Source of the DNA: Amanita rubescens
Taxonomy: Eukaryota; Basidiomycota; Agaricomycetes; Agaricales; Amanitaceae
Direction of reading: 5' to 3'
DNA: 64,000 nucleotides
Assembly (NCBI GenBank): GCA_015039365.1
Contig: WION01000004.1
Location: forward strand, 1,240,001-1,304,000
Numbering within the stretch: position 1 is the first letter of the stretch; every line of letters begins with the position of its first letter. Of this stretch, positions 11,753 to 21,700 are shown one piece after another. Below the pieces are notes generated by a model, which worked only from the letters and a program-made list of their open reading frames with translations, was not told where the DNA came from and did no database searches. The position numbers were made by a program, and so were the translations under genes.

Positions 11753-13791
11753 TTATTCTTCATCTGACCAGCTGCTGCTTTCAGAATTTCCCTCTCCTTC
11801 TGATTCGCTATCGGGCTCGGAAATCCCCTCTTCTTCTGATTCGCTACTAGGCTACAAAAGAAGTTGGCTGTAAAAACTGGCATTGCCCCAGCAGGACGAC
11901 TAACCTCCAGATCAATCACCAATGCCCCTGTATGCCACCCACAAGCGGCAGCAGCAATGCAGAACCTATCTTTACGTCCCCCGATCCAGTGGTCGAACCT
12001 TACTTCAGTCGGAGTGTAGACTGCCTTCCATCTGCGCGTCCCTAACCCCAATGATCCCTTCATGCTTCTTCCCCAGGTGTATAATCTACCATCTGCGGTC
12101 AATGCTGCATTGTGATAGTCCCCGAGGACGACGGAGATGACATTCCTGTCCTGAAGAGCAGGAACGATTCGCGGCTCTGATTCACGGGTAGTATTAACAT
12201 CACCCATAAGTACAGTGGAAGTTGATCCCGTTGAATAGGCCACAAATGTAAAGTAGTTCGCAGAAATCTATGCATCCTTTATTTTAACATGGGTCGCCAT
12301 CAATGTGCTGCAACTTACGTGGGTAATCCGCAATGACTCAGGTGCCTTCAGGTTACTTCCAGGATCAACGAAGATTGAATGTTCTCGGAGGGCACGAGCT
12401 TCGCTGAATTTGGGTAGCTACGCCCCCCGTGAGAGCTAGTTCCGTCTGTGAAAGGCAAACTCACATATGTCCACCTGCCATGCGCCTCTTCCAGCCCACT
12501 GGGCCCCCCCGTGAACATGAGAACATGTCCTTTATTTGTCAGACCAATTATTTGGTCATCCAAGCCAGCGATCTTGACAAGCTTAGTCGCTTCCGTACCT
12601 TCACCTTCTCTGCTCAACGCTGGAAGAGGGGGCAATGGAGGCAGTCGCTCCGGTATCAATTTTGAGTCCCAAGGAGCGCACTGTATGACACCCTCCACTC
12701 CTTGGGCAAAACCGTCAGGATTTTGGTCCATCTCCCAATCATGACTTGCTAATTCCCATCTCAGCAATCCAGAAAAAGGCCACCAGGCATAAACGGCCCC
12801 AGATTTGACAAGTACGCAAGAGAACATCCAACCACATTCCACTTGGACCGGGGAAAATTGCGGATCATCGAATACTCTCCAGGTCATCCTAAATGGTCGC
12901 CCCCAGCTTAAAAAGTTCCAGATCTTGTTGTTGACATCCAGAGCTGAACTATGCATGCGGCCGCAACTGTTTAAAAGCATTACACTCTTAACAATGCCTG
13001 GCAAAGAAACATCATATATACCTTATGCTACGAAATGTTACCGGCAGGGATAACTTCATAGGGATGTGAGTGGATGCCCCTGGCCTTGAGAAGAAACCAT
13101 CGGATCTTTGAATGCCCGAGCCATCCAAGATACCTTTCAAAGTTGCTCATAACCACTCTAAGCGCAAGAAGCCATGTAACCTACCCCATACGCTGATATT
13201 CCCATCGGAATCCAGGGCATGGAACGACCTTTGACAATGAACGACGTGTCCACGTCACACCAAGAGAGGGACATACCATCCTCCGGCTACTAAGCTCACG
13301 ACGCGTGTGCCCGGCAGCTTCATGGGTATCGGGACACGCACGCTGTTGCCGCCCATACCCGGTAGACCAAGTCTCCCGCCATGGTTGTGTCTGGAAAAGG
13401 TTCAACAGATTCGCCGTGTAAGATCATCGGGCCGCTTACCCCCAAACGTAGACTAGAGGAGACATGAGTAAACTTTGACAAATGCAGAAGACTATCAGCG
13501 TTACCTCGAGGCTTATCGAGGCCTTTGTATATAAACTTCCAGCCGCTAGTCCTGGCTGTTTCAGCACCCGTAAAGTTGAAATCGACAAGTAATTTCTTGT
13601 GCCATAGTGATTCGTCTTCGCATAGTGCAGCGAACAACTAATATATGTTGAGGATCATCGCTTGGATACGGGAACAGATGAACACCTGCCTTGTTAGTAC
13701 AGGCCAAGTTCAAGAGGTCGCGCGTTGGCAACACCAGCAGGAGGTCAAGTAACAAGATTTCAGGAGGAAGAGCAGACAACCGATCTGTCAT
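11753..13791 (-). CDS. F-box protein with RCC1-type repeats, tandem copy 1
   Basis: Likely a substrate receptor of an SCF ubiquitin ligase, like yeast Saf1, which has the same domain pair. The N-terminal F-box reads LSALPPEILLLDLLLVLPTR, then LLNLACTNK. Next come LFAALCEDESLWHKKLLVDF and a chain of RCC1-like blades: VYVWG, RLGLPGMGGN, VVSLVAGG, SSALDVNNKIW, VECGWMFSCVLVKSG, LVKIAGLDDQIIGL, VISVVLGDYHNAALTADGRLYTWG, AAACGWHTGALV. After a final intron the protein ends in an acidic Ser/Glu tail (SESEEEG...SSWSDEE). It is tandem with the next gene on the same strand and clearly its duplicate. Substrate and partners cannot be told. Confidence 0.85.
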
Positions 13792-14403
13792 TGGAAAGAT
13801 CGTGAACGTGAAGGAACTCAGCGGCTACGTGACCCAAATGGTATAATGTTATGTATGTGGTCTTTCACACGCATTGGACAGGCACAACGCAGGTGCATAT
13901 TAAGCTACCCAACAAGTTAGCCAAGGGGAGGGGACAAACAGACCAGTGAACTTTTCTTTTGGAGACTTGATAAGTACTGCATCCAATGCCCTGCTAGCAC
14001 TTTCTCTCTGCTCCGTTGAAGGAGATTCTTAAACGATAAGGCATAGTCGAAATTGCATCTGCAAAGTTGTCGGAATTCAGAACAAATTAAACGATGGTCA
14101 AGATGGTGGCTGTGCAATGTACAGATATCTATTGACGTTCACATATACCACAAGCGGTCGTCGCTGGATCGCCGACACGAACCCAAGTTGTGCCCGATTT
14201 CTTTACATAAAACTGTTTAAATATAAACTACAGATGACATTATATTCTAAGTAGAGGAGGGATGAAGGGAAAAACCGAATCAGCAAAGGAGCCTCATCAT
14301 CTTATCGCTAAATCATAATGCACGTTTTGCAGTTTTTGTGAATTTACCATGAGAGTGACCGGTGCAAGGTAATAAAGTGCATAGTAAGACGAGTATTCAA
14401 TAT
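13792..14403. other. Spacer between the two F-box/RCC1 genes
   Basis: About 610 bp that should include the promoter of copy 1 and the 3' region of copy 2. The open frames are short and unlike any family I know. No repeat of gene sequence is seen here. Confidence 0.5.
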
Positions 14404-16607
14404 TCAAGACCCACCCTGCTGACTGTTAGATGAACCAGGACCAGAATATCGCCCCAGTCCGCTATTGTTATGCCTACCCCTACCCGCGAAGCCAACTCTG
14501 AAGATGCTGGGCAAAGGCATAAAAGGTGGCGTCTCGCCTGGTGGACGGATGCCGTGGGGAGGTGGAGATACTACAGGTTCAGGCTCAGGAGCTACCTCTT
14601 CGTCGGATTTGCTGCCATCAGGCTTATAACGGGAGTCAACTGCGAAAATAAGCTCATTCGGGCAGGAGGACTAACCTCAAGATCGATCACCAATGCTCCT
14701 GTATGCCATCCGGCGGCAGCTACTGCGAGGCAGAATCTATCTTTACGCCCCTTGATTCCATGGTCAAACCTCACTTCAGTAGGAACATCGACTGATCTCT
14801 CTTCAATATTGAAGGATGCAAAGCTAGAACGGCCAAAAATAGCTTCGGGCTCTCCAAGTCCCAACGCGCCAGCTGAGAAGCTTCCCCAGGTATATAATTT
14901 ACCATCTGCAGTCAGTGCTGCGCTGTGATAGTCCCCGAGGACAATGGAAATGACATTCTTGCCCTGGAGAGCGGGAATGAGTCGCGGCTCTGATTCTTCG
15001 GTAGTATCAGTGTCGCCCATAAGTACAGTGGAATTTGAATAGGCCACGAATGTTAAGAAGTTGGCAGAAATCTACGCATCGCTTGTTCCAACCTGCATTG
15101 CCGTCTTTGATATGCAACTTACATGTGTGATTCGCAACGACTCTGGTGCCTTTAGGTCACTTTCAGGATCAGAAAAGATAGAATGCTCTCGCAGGGCATG
15201 AGCTTCGCTGAACTTGGGCAACTATGTGTTTTGTGAGAACTTGTTCTGTTTACTCAACACTACTACTCACGTATGTCCATCTGCCTTGTGCCGCTGTCTG
15301 CTCATTGTCAAGTCCCTTGAACTTGACAACATGACCTTTATTCGTCAGGCCAACTATGTGTCCATCAAAACCAGCAATCTTGACAAGCTTGATCTCTCCT
15401 CTCGGCTCCGCGTCCGTTTCTTCCAATGCCGGAAGAGGAGGTAACGAAGGCAGCCGCACAGGTATCAGATCTGTCTCCCAAGGAACGCACGGTATAATGC
15501 CATTCATTCCTTTCGCGAAATTGTTAGGGTCCATATTCATCTCCTGATTATTCCTTTTTATTCGGATCTCTAGCGTTCCACAAAAAGGCCACCAGACAAA
15601 GACGTCACCAGATTCAACAAGCACGCAAGAGAACATCCAGCCACATTCTACTTGGACTGGAGCAAAATCCGGGTCATCGAACACTGGACAAGCCATTCTG
15701 AATGGACGACCCCAGCTCGCAAAGGTCCAGATCTTGTTGTTGACGTCCAAAGCCGAACTGTGCATGCGACCGCAACTGCCGAGGAACATTATATGCTAAT
15801 TCGAGTCTGGCAAGGAAATGTTTACCTTATGCTACGAAATGAAGATGGCAAGGACAGCTTCATAGGGACGTGGGCAGTTTGCCCTGGCTCTGAGTAACCT
15901 TCGCTTCGCAAAGCCATGCTCTCGCTATTCAAAGTGCCTTTTTGAAGTGGGTCAGAACCGTCTATACGAAGAAACCTAAATGGCCTACCCCATACGCGGA
16001 TATTTCCGTCGGAATCCAAGGCGTGAAAAGACCTGTATCATTGGGTCAATGGCTGCATGATTATGGGGAAGGAAACATACCATCCGCCGGCTACCAAGCT
16101 GACGACGCGTACGCCTGGAAGCTTCAATCTCGCCGGGACAGGTACGCCAAACGAGTGCGTATTTGGAAACCTGGGTAGTCCAAGTCTGCCATTTCTCCTA
16201 TCTCTGGACATGGATCAGTAGAATTGTAGTGCCAAGGGCCAGTTCACTCACCCCCAGACGTAGACTGGAGATAAGATATGCTAGTCAGTTTCAGGGCCGA
16301 AAGCGAGTAGAAGAAAGTACCCTGAGGCTTGTCAAGGCCTTTATATATGAATTTCCAGCCGCTAGACCTAGCCGTCTCGGCACCTGCAAAGTTGAAATCG
16401 GCGAGGAGTTTCCAGCGCCAGAGCGATTCGTTGTCGCACAGCTTGGCAAGGGCCTAACAGATCTAGGATGAGATATGTTCGTTTAGATGATAGATAAGCA
16501 GATGCCTTGTTAGTACAGGCTAGATTCAATAGATCGGAGGTTGGCAGTACAGGCAAGAGGTTGTAGAGCAAGACATCGGGGGGAAGGGTAGTGAGGGAGA
16601 TAGACAT
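14404..16607 (-). CDS. F-box protein with RCC1-type repeats, tandem copy 2
   Basis: Paralogue of the gene at 11753-13791 with the same exon order. The F-box is TTLPPDVLLYNLLPVLPTSD with LLNLACTNK. RCC1 blades include VYVWG, NGRLGLPRFP, VVSLVAGGW, SSALDVNNKIWTF, VECGWMFSCVLVESGDVF, IAGFDGHIVGLTNKGHVV, VISIVLGDYHSAALTADG and YTWGSFSAGALGLG. The C-terminal tail differs fully from copy 1. It is Pro/Gly-rich (PPPHGIRPPGETPPF...GRYSGPGSSNSQQ) instead of acidic, so the last exon has been replaced or has diverged freely. The acceptor TATAAG before the last exon is not the canonical pyrimidine-AG. The ATG is at 16607. The predicted role is the same: an SCF adaptor with a beta-propeller. Confidence 0.85.
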
Positions 16608-16643
16608 AATGATATGTGACGCAATTGGTATGTATGTACGCGG

Positions 16644-18585
16644 CTACCGGCTCCATTGAACGCCGCTCGCTGCCATCTTCTTTCTCTCTTTACCCTTTTT
16701 GAAAATCTCTCGTTCCACTCGCTTCTTTCCCAGCGTCTCAACCCTCCGCTGCTTGTTCTGTTGCTTTCGAACTTGCACCTCTTCCTCCTCGTCCATATCA
16801 CTCCCTTCGGCCCCTCCCCCAATCTCCATCTCCTCCACCTCCACCTCATCATCCTTGTCCTTCTCTTTGTCGTTTCTTACCCTTTGCACCCGTAGACGCA
16901 CCCACACCCATGCTCAAGTTCACTCTCGGAGGAACTGCAAATCCGAATGCCTTGCCGACTTTGGCAAGATCAAGTTTGTTGACATCGAATATCTTTTTTA
17001 GCGAGTAGGAGGCGTATGATTGTAGATACGATCGGAACCCATCTCTTGCAGATTGGTGGAGGAAGTAGTTTTTTTGTAGCAGTTTCTCCAACTAGGCAAC
17101 GAATGAGCTGTGGTCGTTTCGAAATGCAAACATATATATATATATATACCTGACTCTGAACGTTCGCGATTCGATCGGCAGGGAAACTGAACTCGTTCAA
17201 GGGAACCTTGGCCTGCTTCAAATATCGCAGGAATCCAAGTTCACTCTCAAGGAGAAAGAGAAGACTTTTTCCGACCTTTCCTGCACGAGCTGTGCGACCT
17301 ACTCTGTGAATGTAATCGCGTGGATCATCTGGTGGATCGAATTGAATAATCCAATCGACTCGTGGTATATCGAGTCCCCGAGCAGCAACATCTGTACAAA
17401 GGAGAATGCCGGACTCTGCGTTCACAAACTCGAAAAACGTGTTCGTTCGCTTTTGTTGCTTTTGTTTGCCCTAGATGGCCTTGTAAATCGATGAAATTTA
17501 TAGGATGGAACCAACTTACATGTAAATCCAATACAGGAACATCAATATAATTTAGCAGTTCGCCGTGATATTTTACACTATTGCAGCTTGAGAAGAAAAC
17601 AATAACCTTCTTTTTCAGATTTTTTTTCAGGAACGTAAACAGCAGTAGGAATCGTCGGTCTGATGGGCAAACAACATAGCCTTGCGAAAGAGTTGCGACG
17701 GTACTTGTTGCTTCTTCCTTGTCTACGTCAATGTGCACTGGTCCGGGTCGCAGTGATATCCGCGCCAGGTCTTGAACTTTCGTCGTTTGTGTTGCAGAAA
17801 ATAGCATAGATTGGCGGTTCTCTGTCGAAAAAACACCTAAGCACAAATAATCAAACTGTGAAGCTATAGACATGCCGTTGGGTAAGATCGAGATAATTTT
17901 CTTCATTTCCTCTTCGAAACCAATTTCCAGTATTCGATCCGCTTCATCAATTACGAGCGCCTTCAGGTTTCGGAATACAAATCCTTTCGTATTCTTGCCC
18001 AAGTGTCAGTTGGCTGTGTAGCGCAAACATGCGGGGCATACCTCAAGATGGTCCAGCAGTCTTCCAGGCGTTGCTACCAATAGATTTACCCCTTTGACTA
18101 GTTTTTCAACTTCTGCTCTTCTATTGGCACCACCGATAACAATTCCAAAAGTCTGCGAATGGTGTGGCATCAAGTCTTTCGCTACTCCGAATATCTGCAG
18201 CGCGAGCTCACGAGTTGGCGATACGATTATAATTCCCGTGCCTATTGAGTACGACATTAGATATTTCGCTTGACATTCAGTTATAATGGTGCAACGCACC
18301 GTTCATTGGCTTGAACTTGAGCCGATGTAGCAGTTCCACAGCTGGAATGAGGAACGCAAGAGTTTTTCCAGATCCTGTCCTGGCTGCACCCAAAACATCT
18401 TTTCCGGCAAGCAACACCGGTATTGACTTTGCCTGCACAGGCGTCATAGTACTAAAACCCATTTCTGCAATTGCCTTGCTCGTTTGTTCAGAAAGATCGA
18501 GTGTTGAAAATGGCTGCCTTGCATCGTCTTGGCTTTTTGACATCTCGGACGCCACAACGGATGCCGAGCTAGATTCTGCGGCCAT
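16644..18585 (-). CDS. HAS1: DEAD-box ATP-dependent RNA helicase Has1
   Basis: A nucleolar helicase needed for ribosome assembly (40S and 60S) and release of snoRNAs. Motifs in order: Q motif [22 protein letters not shown] (I), [10 protein letters not shown] (Ia), TPGRLLDHL (Ib), DEAD written IDEADRILE (II), FSATQT (III, SAT), [14 protein letters not shown] (IV), [14 protein letters not shown] (V), [11 protein letters not shown] (VI). These are followed by the Has1-typical [19 protein letters not shown] and [18 protein letters not shown]. One frame stops at 16849 after [13 protein letters not shown], the length seen in yeast. A short intron (donor GTGCGT or GTGTGG, acceptor ACAAAG) would instead extend the protein by an acidic then basic tail to 16644, ending GVQWSR. 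I give the longer form as the limit. An intron near 17110-17160 holds a TA microsatellite. Confidence 0.9.
17132..17150. repeat. (TA)n microsatellite in a HAS1 intron
   Basis: A run of alternating T and A about 18 bp long lies just inside an intron of HAS1. It is a simple repeat with no coding effect. Confidence 0.8.
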
Positions 18586-18730
18586 GGCTATCCCGCGAAG
18601 GGTATGTATAAAGAGAAGTGTTATGTGATTAGAAATTTCTGCTTCTCGGCAACACCCGCAACGCTTGTCAAAAAATAGTGATTCTGAACTTGTAGCTTAT
18701 ACGTAACGATGGTTATGTCCCTATCATCGC
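18586..18730. promoter_or_regulatory. Divergent promoter HAS1 / PTH2b
   Basis: 145 bp separate the two start codons, so both genes must share upstream elements. I see no clear TATA box. Both genes serve ribosome production or rescue, so co-regulation is possible, but that is an inference. Confidence 0.45.
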
Positions 18731-19617
18731 ATGGTATGTTCCAAGACTATCGATAATCCTACTTAATCTGACTCAATGTACAGTCGCACTAGTCTCTTGT
18801 ACTGTGCACCACGTCCCTTTGGCTGGGTTACCAGCTTAGCTCACGTCGGTCCGACAATGATAAAGGGCAACCATACATACCCGAGGCAAATCGTAGCGAA
18901 GATGATGACGATCAGGAAGATATTGCAGATGGTGATTTGGCTGCGGTAAAGGCTGGATTTTTGGAAAGGTGCAAACTGGTGACAATATCCGCTATACAAT
19001 ATTTCCCAGCGTTGCTGACTTTCGCATAGGTCCTTGTCGTTCGTACTGACCTTGGTATGACATCTGGGAAAGTGGCTGCACAGTAAGTCACTTGTCATTT
19101 TTTGGTACCCATTAACGAGTCTCCCTTGTAGGTCTGGGTAAGGACTCGCAGAAATGGTCCTTGCTTGTAGGTTTTAAACTGTATGTCTAGACACGCAACA
19201 CTGGCTTGCTATAAAGCTCTCATGAGGAAAAATCCCGAGGTCTGCTCGTGCTTTTCAAGGAACTTGACAATTAACTAATTGTTATCCAGCTTGTCCGACA
19301 TTGGGAACGCACGGGGTGAGTTGATGAGAGAGCCATCCGTATTTTCCGCTTAGGGTGAAATGTTATAAGGCAAGCTAAAATCGCATTAAAAGCCAACTCG
19401 GAGGAACAACTGCTGGAATTGGAAGCAATCGCTAAGAGCCTTAATCTATGTGCCCGCTCAATACAAGATGCGTGCGTGTCTCCCACCGATGCTAAATCTT
19501 GTATATTTTGGCAGGGGCCACACTCAAGTTGAAGCAGGGACGAGGACGGTACTTGGGATTGGTCCCGCCCCAGTCGAACTCATTGATAAAGTCACGGGAA
19601 AACTAAGGCTATTCTAG
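18731..19617 (+). CDS. Peptidyl-tRNA hydrolase 2, copy b
   Basis: Second Pth2-type enzyme. The model starts with an ATG at 18731 directly followed by an intron, then [20 protein letters not shown] (a short hydrophobic helix), an acidic linker, [21 protein letters not shown], a 6-nt exon at 19132-19137, [64 protein letters not shown] and the C-terminus VTGKLRLF. All Pth2 blocks are present and the intron positions match copy a, so the two are true paralogues. Two usually conserved spots differ from copy a: CS before HA becomes SG, and the Arg of DAGRTQ becomes His. Copy b may be altered in activity or substrate. The single-codon first exon is an inference; the rest is well supported. Confidence 0.82.
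19132..19137 (+). other. 6-nt microexon of PTH2b
   Basis: The bases GTCTGG are framed by acceptor CTTGTAG and donor GTAAGG. They sit at exactly the same place in the protein as the 6-nt exon of PTH2a, which supports both. Confidence 0.72.
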
Positions 19618-19702
19618 TTCCGCCAATAATGATTAAAAGTTAGTGTTGTCCTTGATTACATTCTAGAAATACAGGCTGATTGATGGCACGAAAGTGCTAG
19701 GT

Positions 19703-20253
19703 TTATTGTAATACTGATCGTCCGAGTACGGAGCTGGCACCACTTTTCGCCGATCCAGCGCTGCCTGCATTGCCTGCGAGTCTTTGTATGCGCTAGTAAG
19801 TACTGTATAGCATTAAAACTTACTGCTAAAAAGATTGACGGCGGCAGGTTCTCCGGTGACCGATCCCCCTTCTGCGTCTCCTCCAGTACCCGAGTACGCG
19901 CTACGATTTCCTGTTTGATGGAACTTCCCGTGCCCAAGTAGGTCTTCACTAGAGACGGACGCGGGGCCCGAATCTGCCATGCCACCATCTCCGGCGTTAC
20001 CTGAAATTATTCAGGGACCGGCGGATCAAGGAAATTCAACAAACGTACCCGACCAGGCGTTTACCAGTGGCCCTCCAAATATATATTTGAGAAGACTATC
20101 GTAATCAATGTTTTGGACAGAACCACCTCCAGCTTTGCCTCCGCTGCCGCTATAAGCTGCGATCTCGTTCTTGTCATTGTCCCAGGGGGCAGGTGCGGCG
20201 GCGGCGAGGTTGATAGCCAATGTCGCCAGAGTAACCAGAGTCCATGAAACCAT
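19703..20253 (-). CDS. Small secreted glycine-rich protein
   Basis: Function not known. The protein begins MVSWTLVTLATLAINLAAAA, a good secretion signal with likely cleavage after the Ala run, and the mature chain is about 130 residues. The mature part contains two copies of an ASG-rich motif (AAYSGSGGKAGGGSV and SAYSGTGGDAEGGSV) and two or three copies of an S-NAG-G motif (WSGNAGDGG, SSNAGSAGSAKSG). It has no Cys pattern, so it is not a hydrophobin. Three exons with introns near 19985-20030 and 19780-19830. It is convergent with PTH2b (85 bp between stops). Similar low-complexity secreted proteins are common in mushroom-forming fungi and may be wall-associated, which is an inference. Confidence 0.7.
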
Positions 20254-20623
20254 GTCGGCGTGATGCGATAATTAATTAAGATGTAAATAGGTATGAGGAT
20301 ACCGGATCCTGGTATTAGCGTGATGGATAAAGAAGAAAGAAAGTGGGGGGGGATAGAGGAACGCGTCGTTCTTTTGTACGGAGATTGATGTATGCTGTTT
20401 GCTCCAGATCTGAGATCACGTCGCGCATATCACGTGGTACCCCAGAAAGGAAAGTGCGTATCGGGGACATTCTTCCACTCTTCCAACGACCCGACATTCT
20501 TCGCCACTTGCTGGATGAGCCCATCTTTCTTTGCACGTATCGTACGTGCTGCATAGATTTCAGGCCTACTTCTGCAACATCCCTTGACTCAATCTAACGT
20601 TACTTTTCACACCCCTCAAGCTT
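20254..20623. promoter_or_regulatory. Divergent promoter: secreted protein / Mpv17 gene
   Basis: 370 bp between start codons. It contains a G-run (7 G) near 20346 and no gene. The region carries core promoters for both directions; no specific element is identified. Confidence 0.4.
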
Positions 20624-21536
20624 ATGACCTCGTTAGCGATAGCGCGCATATATCAGCATTCCTTCAGCAATCATCCAAACTTTACGCTCGCAATAACAGG
20701 AGGCTCTCTCAATGCTCTTGGTGATTGCGTTGCACAATTCAGTCAGAATGCAGTGCGTACTAGGGGTTTTCCACGTGATATATACTTAAAGTTATCAAAG
20801 CTGGCAAGAAAAGGGCGCGAAGAAGTGAAGCATTATGACATTCTACGCACTGTACGGTTTTTCTGCTTTGGTTGTATGATCAGTGGGTGCAAATAGTTCT
20901 TCCTATATGCATTGCGTCATGACATCATTGCTGCAAGGTCCTTTCCTTGGTCGATGGAATGCTCTGCTCGAGCACCGTTTCCCCTTGAAAGCTACTCAAA
21001 CTTCCCGAAAAGTTAGTCTTAGAGCACTGTCGAAGAGGGTAGCATGCGACCAGCTGGTGATGTATGTACTCTTGCTCATCTTGACCACTGGCGACATCTG
21101 ATGACTTTTACAGGGCGCCCATCGGTGTAAGTACAACACTAATGCACATGCAGTTGCTGTTCCGACAGTTTTTCCTCAGTTAGGTGTATTCATAGGCTCA
21201 ATGGGTCTAATGGAGGGTCGAGGCCCTGACCAAATCAGGGAGAAATTCCGTGATCTTTTCAAACCAGCCCTTCTCACCAACTGGAAGGTTTGGCCACTTG
21301 CACAAGTGAGTCGCTGGCGTTGCCGGGTACCTATGGGTTTTGATGCGTTGATCAGTTGATAAACTTTCGCTATATGCCGTTGCCGTATCGTGTTCTATTC
21401 CAGTCAACATGCGGAGCATTCTGGACCGTCTATCTCTCCATAATAAACTCAAGGTGAATTATACTTAGTTCTTAATGGCCTTGGCTCACGAATTGTCAGG
21501 GAGGATGAAAAGCTGGACAAGCGGCAGCAGCAATAA
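20624..21536 (+). CDS. Mpv17/PMP22/Sym1 family membrane protein
   Basis: A small membrane protein of the inner mitochondrial or peroxisomal membrane. In yeast, Sym1 is needed for growth on ethanol at high temperature. The product reads MTSLAIARIYQHSFSNHPNF, TLAITGGSLNALGDCVAQ, HYDILRTVRFFCFGC, GPFLGRWNALLEHRFPL, then KRVACDQLVMAPIG. The C-terminal signature follows: FRDLFKPALLTNWKVWPLAQ, then LINFRYMPLPYRVLFQ, and FWTVYLSIINSRED before a short polar tail. The NWKVWPxxQ..NF..xP..YRV pattern is diagnostic for the family. About six introns. The ATG at 20624 is the first in-frame Met and fits family length (about 210 residues). Confidence 0.88.
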
Positions 21537-21700
21537 CTTATTCTGCTACCTTCCGGTTTACTTGTTTCATTTAGAACTTTTGACACTACTATTTCCTTCT
21601 GACCGCCGCTATATTGTTGTCCTATGAAATACCATACATTGTAATCATCACTTTACACCCGCTGTGCATAGAATCCATTTGCTTTTATACTTTTCATGCA

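Noticed and set aside
18841..19098. Minus-strand frame with a hydrophobic stretch ([20 protein letters not shown])
   Set aside because: It is antisense to the N-terminal exons of PTH2b, which encode a recognisable protein on the plus strand.
20343..20597. Plus-strand 84-codon open frame between the secreted protein and the Mpv17 gene
   Set aside because: No motif, lies in the divergent promoter region and does not splice to the Mpv17 gene.
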